Origin: Fragilariopsis cylindrus CCMP1102
Lineage: Eukaryota; Bacillariophyta; Bacillariophyceae; Bacillariales; Bacillariaceae
DNA: 64,000 nucleotides
Direction: 5' to 3'
Assembly: GCA_900095095.1 (NCBI GenBank)
Contig: FMBT01000296.1
Coordinates: 372,001 to 436,000, forward strand
Part shown: positions 31,059 to 40,711 of the stretch, piece by piece
Layout: every line of letters begins with the position of its first letter
Numbering within the stretch: position 1 is the stretch's first letter
Notes under the pieces: generated by a model
What the model was told of the DNA's origin: nothing
What the model saw: the letters and a program-made list of their open reading frames with translations, nothing else
Database searches by the model: none
Program-made: the position numbers and the translations under genes

Positions 31059-32409
31059 ATGATGCATCCTGAAATATTCGGTGACAAGTTTATGAACGAT
31101 GTTTCACGTGCTGATCTGTCGTTGCAGCATATTTCGTCACTGATGATTATGGGTGGAAATTTCATTGTAGGGAAATACCAATTAGAATACTTCACGGATA
31201 ATAAAGAAAGATTAAATCGAGTATTGGCTGGTGTTATACCATGGTTGAGTAGCACGCAAGGATTTAGCCGTGCCATCGCACAACTTATGGTGTACCAATT
31301 GATTCCACGAGTTATTGATGTATCGTCATCAGCAGTATTTGATTGATGCGATGAAGGAATCGCTACGTCACACGTACGATGAAGCGCATGGATCGGATGC
31401 ACCGGCGTGGAAACAAATCGAAGATATGATGACAAATTCAACAGATGGCGATGCTTTATCGTCGTCGTCGGACAGCGATAATAATAATTCTAGTACTAGT
31501 CTTAGTAGTACTGTCCAACGGAAAATCATCCCGTCGGATTCGTTGAATTTAGCGTTAGAGGATCTACGAGAACAACGGACGACGAACGCAAAAGGAACGA
31601 ATAAGCAAGAACTGATCATTTGCGCTTCGTTGGTTGATAAAATACCAAATTTGGCAGGTCTGGCACGTACGTCGGAAATATTTGCAGCAAAATCCTTGGT
31701 TATCCCGGACCTATCCGTAACAAAGATGGATAATTTTAAATCAATTTCTGTCGGTGCCGCCGATTGGATCAATATCGAAGAAGTAAAAATAGAGGTAGGC
31801 AGCAACCATCAGCCAAGTGTAGTACAATACGAACCAAATGATTATTCGTCATTCAACCAAGATCTGTTCTGAGCACATTCTGATGATATTGACCCTATTT
31901 TATGATGGTTCTATAGTGTATTTGTTGTCACTTATCTTCTTTTCTCCATTCACTCCAATTCTTAAACAATGATTTTACTCACGAACACGTACATTTTACT
32001 TTTATTGCCTTCTTCGTTTCGTCTCATCTCCTACCATTGCATAAAAATTAAATATGATTCACTTCCGCAGCAATTGCTTTCGTGGTTACTTAAAAAAAAG
32101 GCTGAGGGTTACTGGATTGTTGGATTGGAGCAAACGTCCTCATCCTCGCCGTTGCACGAAATTAATATTCCCACGTTTGCGCAAAATAATAACAAAACAG
32201 TGTTGTTATTGGGCAAAGAAAAGGAGGGGATACCGGTCCAATTTTTACAAACTGTTGACACGTGTATCGAAATACCACAATTCGGCATGATCCGTTCTTT
32301 GAACGTCCATGTTTCTGGTGCGATAACAATATGGGAACTAACAAGAAAGACACGATTACTTCGGGAACGGCAGCAGCAACAGCAAGCGGAACACGAGCAG
32401 CACCCGTAA
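31059..32409 (+). CDS. TRM3: TARBP1/TRM3-type tRNA ribose 2'-O-methyltransferase, C-terminal part
   Basis: Two exons give a complete SPOUT (SpoU) domain: 31315-31794, intron 31795-32070 (donor GAG|GTAGGC, acceptor CCGCAG|CAA, phase 0), then 32071-32409. Motif 1 is ASLVDKIPNLAGLARTSEIF, motif 2 LLLGKEKEGIP and motif 3 IPQFGMIRSLNVHVSGA. The family methylates the 2'-OH of guanosine-18 in tRNA, in cytosol or nucleus. Motif 2 usually reads LGNExxGIP; here Lys replaces the Asn that lies near the SAM knot. Upstream, a HEAT-like piece (IPWLSSTQGFSRAIAQLMVY, 31059-31346) is in another frame, so a short unseen intron or a frameshift separates it from the domain. The family is 1,000-1,600 residues long, but no more than about 400 can be found here. 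The gene is truncated at its 5' side or partly decayed. Confidence 0.65.
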
Positions 32410-32678
32410 CATAATAAATAGAAGTATCGAGACGATAGAGAAGGTTTCAGGAGAATATTTAGGTAGATTATATAATTATTGAATAATGGGTTATTACTTA
32501 TTGTTTTCTACTGTAGTTTATGTATTTTATTTCCAACATTATTGCCTTTTTGGTATACTATTTCCTGCAAACAGGGTATCTTTCATAGTTTGTAAGTATG
32601 TACTGGATTTCAAAGATAACGCGAACTTCTGTTACAATCCTTGTTTGTTTTCGTGCCTACGATTTCTTGAGACCTTTC
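32410..32678. other. Short convergent spacer
   Basis: Between convergent 3' ends of the methyltransferase (plus) and the coiled-coil gene (minus). AT-rich and probably holds both polyadenylation regions. No other feature. Confidence 0.4.
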
Positions 32679-34160
32679 TTAGTTTTCGGTCTTCTCCTTG
32701 GATTTACGTGCCTTTAACTGTGCAATAAGTTCTTTTTCCCGTTCATGGCTTCTCGCTAAACGTTCCGTTTTTTCTTGAAGGTCGTGCAGCGCTTTATTAG
32801 TCTCGTTGTTTTTTTGATTTACCGTATCCTGTAATTCGGTTATCTTCGATTGAGCCTCCTTCCACGCCTTTCGTTCCTCCTTTACTTCCTCCTTTAATTC
32901 CTTGATATCCTCGGCCATTCTCGAATTATTTTCGACAATGTTGGTGAGGGATAGCTTTCCTGCTCCCTTTCGATCGTATAGATTCTTTCGTTCGGCTGCC
33001 GTTAAATTAGATGATTCTCGAAGGATATTGTAAATGACATCTCTGGTTGATTTGTCGACGTCTTTGCATTGTTCATCGACCATGCTGCGGAGGTAATCGA
33101 GTGCCAACTTGCGAACATTCCACATTACGTCATCCGTAATGTGAGCTACCTGGTGTAAACCATTAATGTTATCTGTGTATAAACGCGCAAACGTATTTTT
33201 TTGATCTGTCGTGACCGGGATGTTAACTTTGCCTTGGCTCAATCCGTAAAAAGTGGTCGACAATACTTCGCGTATAACAAGTGTAACCAATAGTTCTCCG
33301 GAATTGATCGCGAGGGTGGTATTACTGCTACCAGTACTACTACTGCGTTTGGTCGTAACGTTATTTCCGGTCGTACAAGCACGTTTGGGGGCTGGTGGAT
33401 GAATCGCGGACGCATCATTATCATCGTCGTCGTTGCGCTGACGACGATCTTGATTTCGACGATCCTCATTATCATGAGTGACGTCGACGATAGCCTTCTT
33501 TTTTTCCTCGACCGACGCCTTCGGTTCTTGAATCGTTGTTCTGTCTTGCGAGTTGATCACTTTAAGCATTGTGTCATTTTGTGAAGCGAGTTGTGCAGCG
33601 AATACATTTTGAGCAAGTTTGTTGTTTTCTGTTATTTTAACTGTTTGCAGCCGCAAATTGTTCCCGTTAGCATCGTCCTTCTTCTTCTGGTATTTAACCG
33701 CATTCCTCTCTTTCTCTTTTGCCTTAGCATTCTCCCAAGCCTGCAAGTCGGTTTGTTGTGCGGGAGGCAAGGTTTTCGCCGCCGCACGTATTTCTTCTTC
33801 CGAAAGAGGATGCTCGTATGCGACGGATGATGCGGGTGGTGATAGGAAAGAGCCAGCAGCACCGAGATGCTGTTGTGCATCACCCGAACGTGGTCCATGA
33901 TGATGACGAAATCGAGAATTATCGACCCGCGGCGGAGACCCATACTGAGACGGAGAATGGTAGTATGCCAATTGGCCGCCATGAGTAGCATATCCTCTCG
34001 AATTATTGCGTAATGGGGGCGACCCTTGTGGATACCGTGGAGATACAGATCGATTGTTGTTCTGACGATAACCTGTAGAACCGCCACGATACGATTGCAT
34101 AGACCCGGTAGTGCCGCTATTCGGGGTCCGACGATCATGATTATTTTGTCCAGTATGCAT
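32679..34160 (-). CDS. Disordered plus coiled-coil protein of unknown function
   Basis: Single exon; the frame is open to 34220 but the first ATG is at 34160 (MHTGQNNHDRR), giving 493 residues. The first 115 residues are disordered, rich in Arg, Gly, Ser, Tyr and Pro (SYRGGSTGYRQNNNRSVSPR), like RNA-binding low-complexity regions. Residues about 120-200 are helical and charged (PLSEEEIRAAAKTLPPAQQT). A middle folded-looking part follows (LVTLVIREVLSTTFYGLSQ, VRKLALDYLRSMVDEQ). The last 90 residues form a heptad coiled coil (DIKELKEEVKEERKAWKEAQ onward) that should drive oligomers. GC content seems higher than in its neighbours. No family is recognised. Confidence 0.65.
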   Translation of the reverse strand: MHTGQNNHDRRTPNSGTTGSMQSYRGGSTGYRQNNNRSVSPRYPQGSPPLRNNSRGYATHGGQLAYYHSPSQYGSPPRVDNSRFRHHHGPRSGDAQQHLGAAGSFLSPPASSVAYEHPLSEEEIRAAAKTLPPAQQTDLQAWENAKAKEKERNAVKYQKKKDDANGNNLRLQTVKITENNKLAQNVFAAQLASQNDTMLKVINSQDRTTIQEPKASVEEKKKAIVDVTHDNEDRRNQDRRQRNDDDDNDASAIHPPAPKRACTTGNNVTTKRSSSTGSSNTTLAINSGELLVTLVIREVLSTTFYGLSQGKVNIPVTTDQKNTFARLYTDNINGLHQVAHITDDVMWNVRKLALDYLRSMVDEQCKDVDKSTRDVIYNILRESSNLTAAERKNLYDRKGAGKLSLTNIVENNSRMAEDIKELKEEVKEERKAWKEAQSKITELQDTVNQKNNETNKALHDLQEKTERLARSHEREKELIAQLKARKSKEKTEN

Positions 34161-35076
34161 CGTGTTTGCTTCTTTTGTTTTGTAGTATTGAGACGATGGA
34201 TTGTTGCGGCTTATTATCACAATTGATGTATTATCGTGAAGGATTATTATTATGTTGTGTGTGTTTTTTGTTATTTGTTCGTGATAAATGTGAGTGAACG
34301 AGGAACGGTTTTAATTTAATCATCGCCCCACCGCTCTTGCTTAATCGCACGGGCCATACGATGCCTTACTTGGTTCCCAAGCAGGACAACATCATCGTAC
34401 TTCTTCGTGTTGGAAAAACCTAAAAACCTGAAATACCTGACCAGCTTGGTAACCAAGTAAGCACGGAATTTGTTGGTGGAAAAATGGGAGACATCACGCT
34501 AGTTTGAAATCGTGGAGAATTAAAAAAGAAGGTGTGGGAAGAGAATAGCGGTTTCTTCGATAATTTTATAGGATCACCCTGGGCCTTCTGGCACTGTAAA
34601 TATTGTGGGGCTGAACGAAACTAGTAATCGTGGATTGGTTTTTTCGCTTCGCTAAAAAGCGGGTAGGGGTACCCGCTTTTCAAAAAAACATATTATTTAG
34701 TTTCTAGCAAACCCCCAAAAATTATTAGTGCCGCAAGGCCCTGACCGTCGAATCAATCGATAGTCGAGGAAAACATTCTTGCCCACGCGGTATTCTCTCG
34801 ATCTTTCATCCATTGTTCTCTTCTTCGTCGTCGTCATCTTCATCTTTCCCTTCTTCTTATCGTCGTCGTCGACGCCAAAATTAAAAAATGGACACGACAT
34901 CACAAAAAGTGCACAAAAGAAAAACAAAAGAAAGATCCAGCAATTCTATCTTCACGCGCGATAAATTGAAGTCGAGCGAGTCAAAAATCGGACTTTTAAT
35001 AGATTTTCTATGGTGACAAATTCCTCGGCCGCCGCCGAACGAGGACTGGTCATATTGCTGATGGCTGCCTAACCAG
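34161..35076. other. Intergenic with a perfect hairpin at 34655-34680
   Basis: The hairpin has an 11-bp stem, AAAAGCGGGTA with TACCCGCTTTT, and a GGGG loop. It sits about 500 bp upstream of the coiled-coil gene. Reads such as GCCCCACCGCTCTTGC near 34325 are more GC-rich than the surroundings. No gene found. Confidence 0.4.
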
Positions 35077-35440
35077 CTAACCAGTCATAAAAAAAGGTTG
35101 TATAGGCATGCATGGAGATATAACCGATACCGAAGTGATGGTGGTGGCGGCGGCGGCGGCGGCAGTAGTGGTGGTATTTCTCAACGATAGTTCATTCATC
35201 ACTGTGTCCAGAATGGTGATAGCAACAGCAGCAGCAGCAGTGGTAGTAGTATAGTAGTAGCTATTGGTTCCACCGCTTCGCTGATGCCTGCAGCATTTAT
35301 TATTTTTCTTCCCGGATCCACATTGGCATCGTTTGTTGGGTTTCGTTTTCTTCGGGGGCAATGATTTTGAAGTCCGCGAATTGGAGTTGGCTACTACATG
35401 TAGTACACTATCTTTGTTTGACGGAGCTTGCCTCTTTGTT
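35077..35440 (-). CDS. SEC-C zinc-motif protein, 5' end unresolved
   Basis: The minus frame carries KPNKRCQCGSGKKNNKCC, an SEC-C motif (C-x-C-x8-C-C) like the one that ends SecA and many other proteins, where it binds zinc. After it comes a Ser/Thr/Ala low-complexity tail ending at 35077. The first in-frame codon usable as a start is not ATG (it is TTG at 35361), and the frame stays open further upstream to about 35435 (QAPSNKDSVLHVVANSNSRT). So the real start is probably in an unseen upstream exon; AAAAGCAG near 35440 could be its 3' splice site. About 120 residues are visible. Function unknown; zinc binding is inferred. Confidence 0.5.
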
Positions 35441-36940
35441 CTCTGCTTTTATTACTGTCAACGGTGCTCAATTTATATTCATATTGCAACAAAGTCGGTA
35501 TAATTACGCAGCAGCGACAGCCTTAACCGTAATAACCGTGGAGGAGTGTCGTCGTTTGCTGAAGTACTACCATTCAAGAACACCTTAAAGAATAGTAATC
35601 GAATCGGCGACCTTTGTGTCAACAACGAAGGTCATATATTCTCACATCATCACTAATATCTCTATCCTTATTACAAGGTAGCAGTAGTAGTTATTAGTCT
35701 TCAATGTAGACAATAAATGGTTACAATAATCTAAAGTAGTCATAATGATTGAAAGTAGAAGTATATAATACTAGTTTTAGTACATTTACTACTACTGACT
35801 CTGTTATTGAGTCTACTACTACATCCGCTCTATATACAGGTGTCTATTATCAAGAATGACCTTATCGGTGGTCTATGTGCTGATGTGGAAGATAATTTAT
35901 ATCCTCCTGAGAAAGGATGAGTAAATTAAAAGCTCGCTATAAATCGATAGTTGAATGTGTTTCCATGATCTGTAAACAGACTTTTTATTGGACTTAGTAT
36001 GCATATGTATATATATATATATATAGGTCCTATATTATTTAGTTACCCAACAATAGATTGGATTTCTCTTCAGGTTCAAGGGGACGGAAAAAATTTCATA
36101 TTCAGAAATAAAGATTCTATCTCGGATCGGATGCTAGTGATGCTCTATAATTGAAAGCGTGTACGTATAGTCGATGACATTCAGAACATTCTGCAAACAT
36201 TCCTCAAATGACCAAATCCCACCGAAACTTTTTGTCTCCTTTAACAGTACAAATATCTATATTTTGTCTGGTAAGTTTGTATCAAATAGACCTATACTGA
36301 TGGAGCTTCGATATCACATTCACCGTTGTCATGATGATGGATAATAATTTTCCATTTCAATTCTTAGTAACGATATAAGCAACTCACTAACAACCAGCAC
36401 TAACAACTCACTAAACAAGAGAGATAATGTTTGGTCGCGCGGTTGGGGGCTTCGATTTTTTATTTATTTTGGTAGAATTTTTATCCACGTATGAACGGAA
36501 GAATGGTCCTGTACAGTTAGTCTGTATAATATCTTTCATAAGATTTCCTAATTCGTGGGATGGATCCTACTGTATGAACTACGCGCATGACATTTTATAC
36601 AGTATAACGCGGAGTTGTTCGAGTCTCATTTATTTCCATTTTCAAAACCGTTCATTTTTTTCGCATTTAATGTGCCAACTCATTTTTTGAATAATACGGT
36701 TATAATATATACAAACGAATACATGTACTTACAAAGAAATAAAAGGCAAAAAAGTAAACGACATGCTCTCACATATTAAATAAAAGTTGAAAACCGTTAT
36801 ACTACGAACATTTTGAATTTGGTCTGCTGAGTGAACCTTCCTAGATGTGCCGATCGATAAGCAAAACCTCACAACAAAACAAATAAAGCCAAATCCTTGC
36901 CTCTCAGAATACACTGTACTGTAGTCCTACAAGCATCTCC
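35441..36940. other. Intergenic, little seen
   Basis: An (AT)n run lies near 36009-36026. Short frames at 35361-35588 and 36427-36690 on the plus strand have no domain and no coding support. A pyrimidine stretch TCATTTCTATTCACAG ending at about 36992 is a possible 3' splice site for an upstream exon of the next gene. Confidence 0.35.
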
Positions 36941-37015
36941 GTGGGTAGTTCGTTCTGTCCACCACAAACAACCTCAGCTCATTTCTATTCACAGCAAGGA
37001 AGCAACGTTTCAGCC

Positions 37016-39628
37016 ATGTATTCTGTAAGAAAGATACAACAAGATACGGATCCATCCACATGGGCATGGACAGTCCTTGATAATGGTCGTGTTACGGATT
37101 ATTCCGGCAGTTCGTCTTCTTCTGACACTACTGAGGACGACGTTGGGAAACAATTTATACAAGATAAGGATGGTAATATATCATTAATTCAAAAAGAGGA
37201 AGTACAGTCTCGTAACAATAATGAACCGATTGTTACGTACTCAAATAGGGAACCCAATTATCCAATAAATTATTCTTGTGAACATATATTAGACAACAGC
37301 AAACTCAATAACAACAGTGCTATGACACATTCCTATTCTGCTGATAGTAATGAGGAGGATTATGACGATGATGACGTTGTAGAAGTAGACGTAGACGTAG
37401 ATGTAGTATTAAATGAAATTATTGTACCAATCACACTTGAATTTCAAATAAATCCAACCTCAACTTCATCCGACGATAATTCAATTGAAGATAATTTAGA
37501 AGGATTACAATGGTCAATATTATCAGAAATTGCGAAACGAAGTGGATTGTCTAGTGGTAGTGGCTGTAATATTGATCTACAATATGATGATGATGATCGA
37601 CCATTATTAACTGCTATGATTGATGGAATGAATGATTTACATACTACTACGAATCAGAATAATGAATCCAACAATAACAATAGAAGGATGCTATTATTAT
37701 CATCATCCTCATCATCAAGACTACGAAGAAATAGTGGTAGTAGCAGTAACAATAGAGCAACAACACCAAGAACAAGACACACAAGAAGAAGTTTACGATC
37801 ATCAATATCAAGTTTACCATATCCGACTAGTGTATACGCAATTGGGACAACAACAACAACTTCACTACCGAAATGGACAGATACTTGTTCAAGAAGTGAA
37901 CAACAAGTGCAACAAGACTACTCATTATGTTATACAACCCAATTGAATATGACTATTAAATATTTTGGTAATATCTCGGAAAGTAATATAATTACAAATT
38001 ATATACAATCTATAATCCAGAATCAAATTATATTAGATTCAAAACAATTATATACAAATGATATAATATCATTAAAGTTTATAAATTCAGATTCAGATTG
38101 GGGTGGCGGTGGCGGTGGCGGAATGACAATGAAACCTAGTAGTAGTACTCCAACAATGAACGATAGCAATAACAATAACAATAACAATACTAATCCTAAT
38201 AAGGTTGTACAACTTGTTACAGCAAGTATCTTTATTCCACTTATTACGATACTTGTGATTGGTGTTGTATGGTATTTTGGACATAAATGGTATAATAATA
38301 ATAATTCTCAAAAAACAAAAACGAGGAAATGTAAATTGAAGAATAGTAGTACTCATCATCGAGGCGATGATCATGATATCGAAACTGGTGGTGATAGTAC
38401 TACAAATGAAAAAAATAATGACGATGATGAGACGATAATTCTATCTAAAACAAGTAGTACTACGACTACTAGTACCGCTAGCACATACTCACCTTCACCA
38501 TCACCATCAACATTCGCTAAATCATCAAAGTTACCATCCACCAAAAGTAACAGTCCTATAAGTAAAAGTATTCCAAAAGCAGTTGTGGATTCATCACCAG
38601 AACGATCGAACGCTACTGCAGCAGGAAGTAGTACTAGTACCGCTAGTACATACTCACCATCAACCTCAACATCAACATCCGCTAAATCATCTAAGTTATC
38701 ATCCAGCAACAGTAACAGCATAAATAGTAAAAGTATACCAATATCAGTGGATTCACCAGAACGATCCGCTGCAGGATTGCCACCCTTAATTGTGAAGCAA
38801 AAAATCAAATCAAAAAAATTGAAGAGACAACGTAAAAACAAAAAAGGAAGAAAGGTAGGTAAAAAGAAAAAAGTATTCGCATTAGTACGTGTCAATAGTC
38901 GTGATAATATCAATGAATTACCAATGATATCCGAAAGTGATTCGGAACATTGTGATGATGAGGATTTGGATGATGAATCATTACTATCTGATAATGATAA
39001 TAATGGTGAATCTGAATACTGTACGTCCGAGGGTGGTGATGGTGAGGAGGAGGGTGGCGATGATGATGATGACAATGATGAAGGAAGTAGTAGTATCTCA
39101 TTATCATCACCGGACTTTCCTAAAACGAATCTATTCAACAACATTATCCATACCAATAATGCTCTACTACTAAAAGATACCAATGATTTTTATAATGGTC
39201 CAGAAGTTTACGTCGATGAAACGATTCACATTGGTGGTGGTCTTGGTGATAACAGTAATAGTAACGGTGTTCCTATTCGAAGAGCATCACCTACAAAGAA
39301 AGAAAAGAATGAGGACGAGAACAAGAACAATCATGACTTGGTAATAGTAGAAACTTCTACTACTTCTAGTAACAATAATGATAACAACAGCAATCAAGAA
39401 TTAGTAGCAGTTAAAAAAGGTACATTCGAAATTGAACCACAAGCATTAGAATCCGAATCAGAATTATTAGATGTTTCATTCAATAATGAAAAGGAATCAA
39501 TAATGGAACGAATGTTACCACTTCCTTGGTTATTAAGTAGTAGTAGTAGTAATAATAATAATAATAATACTACGAGCAGCAGCCGCAAAAAGAAAAAGAA
39601 TCACAACAACAAAAAGAAAAAGAAATAA
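37016..39628 (+). CDS. Single-pass membrane protein with Ser-rich acidic tail
   Basis: The frame is open from about 36941, but the first ATG is at 37016 (MYSVRKIQQ), giving 870 residues. Order: N-terminal acidic part; a folded-looking piece IIVPITLEFQINPT then LEGLQWSILSEIAKRSGL and GCNID; a Ser/Arg spacer; a second piece DTCSRSEQQVQQDYSLCYTT and NMTIKYFGNISESNIITNY; one membrane helix (about residues 397-423, LVTASIFIPLITILVIGVVW); then a 450-residue Ser/Asp/Glu tail ending in poly-Lys. Two tail segments of about 60 residues are tandem copies (STASTYSPSPSPSTFAKSSK and STASTYSPSTSTSTSAKSSK). No signal peptide follows the ATG, so an upstream exon is likely. The two-module ectodomain resembles that of the gene at 60574. 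Function unknown. Confidence 0.6.
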   Translation: MYSVRKIQQDTDPSTWAWTVLDNGRVTDYSGSSSSSDTTEDDVGKQFIQDKDGNISLIQKEEVQSRNNNEPIVTYSNREPNYPINYSCEHILDNSKLNNNSAMTHSYSADSNEEDYDDDDVVEVDVDVDVVLNEIIVPITLEFQINPTSTSSDDNSIEDNLEGLQWSILSEIAKRSGLSSGSGCNIDLQYDDDDRPLLTAMIDGMNDLHTTTNQNNESNNNNRRMLLLSSSSSSRLRRNSGSSSNNRATTPRTRHTRRSLRSSISSLPYPTSVYAIGTTTTTSLPKWTDTCSRSEQQVQQDYSLCYTTQLNMTIKYFGNISESNIITNYIQSIIQNQIILDSKQLYTNDIISLKFINSDSDWGGGGGGGMTMKPSSSTPTMNDSNNNNNNNTNPNKVVQLVTASIFIPLITILVIGVVWYFGHKWYNNNNSQKTKTRKCKLKNSSTHHRGDDHDIETGGDSTTNEKNNDDDETIILSKTSSTTTTSTASTYSPSPSPSTFAKSSKLPSTKSNSPISKSIPKAVVDSSPERSNATAAGSSTSTASTYSPSTSTSTSAKSSKLSSSNSNSINSKSIPISVDSPERSAAGLPPLIVKQKIKSKKLKRQRKNKKGRKVGKKKKVFALVRVNSRDNINELPMISESDSEHCDDEDLDDESLLSDNDNNGESEYCTSEGGDGEEEGGDDDDDNDEGSSSISLSSPDFPKTNLFNNIIHTNNALLLKDTNDFYNGPEVYVDETIHIGGGLGDNSNSNGVPIRRASPTKKEKNEDENKNNHDLVIVETSTTSSNNNDNNSNQELVAVKKGTFEIEPQALESESELLDVSFNNEKESIMERMLPLPWLLSSSSSNNNNNNTTSSSRKKKKNHNNKKKKK

Positions 39629-40711
39629 CAAGATAAGATTGTTAAATAATGATGGCATGCTCCCCGAACACAAAAATAACAAAAAGGCAGAGGCTTTACT
39701 TACTGGCAGCGCATTATTTGTTCGTATCCTACGACGAAGAAGAAGAAGAAAAAGATGGATTAACAACGCCATAAGAGCTTCTGGCGACGAAGGATCAGAA
39801 AAAGAAAAAAAAAGATCCCACCGATAACTGTGAAAAATCAACTTCTAACTACTTGAAGTACTCTTCAGTTAATTAAAAGCACTTCAATTTCTATTGAATA
39901 AAATAGTACTTAACTAGTAACATTTTAACTTCAAGTCAAAGGACAGACCTGTACTTATTTAGTTCTTATTCCAATATAAAACTAAATCATGCTCAAATTT
40001 TACTAGTATTAGTTAGTCATGAAATAATTTTGTCCCCCAATACAATTTAATTGGGGCCCCCTCTATTTTAATTTTAGGGAATACTGTAGTCGACTTCTAG
40101 GGATTTGAAAGTTAATTAACGTTAATTAAAAACACACCTTTCGTTTGGGCCTGATCGAAGATTGCATCACTAATTTTAGTTTGTCAAATCAGGAAAAAGG
40201 AATACGGTGGAATGATATCCATCCCGTAATTGTTCACAATGATGATGCGTGGTACAAATAATATCTAAATTAAACCAATACTTTATCGTACATAACCAGC
40301 ATATTCTTATAATATCTTCGCTATTTACTTGTGTGTGTGTGTGTGCTATACTGCTAGCTAGCTAGTGTATATGTATGTATAGAGTAAAATGAAGTGTTGT
40401 CAATTAATTCTATTTTTGTAAATGCATTTACGGTAGTAATAAATTTATGTTGTGTTGTTAGTTCTGATGGAGCAGTACAGTAGGTGGTGGGGCGGGGATT
40501 TTTTATTTCTTTTCTTTTCTTTTTAGTTTTGTCCTTATTATTATTGATTGAGTGATGATTATTCATTCATTCATTCGTTCGTTCGTTGTTAGTTTGGGAG
40601 TTGGCGTGTGAGTTGATGAGTTGATCGGGTAGTTTAGGTATATAATTGGGTATGACTGTCAACCACCCCCCCCCCCCCCCTCTCCCTACCTCCTTCTTCT
40701 TTTCTTTCTTT
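39629..40711. other. Convergent spacer, no gene seen
   Basis: Lies between two convergent membrane-protein genes. Holds a GTGTGTGTGTGTGTG run near 40330 and a C run of about 15 at 40665 just past the stop of the minus-strand gene. No coding frame is supported. Confidence 0.4.

Noticed and set aside
31368-31805. 145-codon minus-strand frame
   Set aside because: Antisense to the SPOUT methyltransferase exon, whose motifs are clear on the plus strand.
38371-39183. 270-codon minus-strand frame with Ser/Leu runs
   Set aside because: Antisense shadow of the Ser/Asp tail of the plus-strand membrane protein; no start context or domain.
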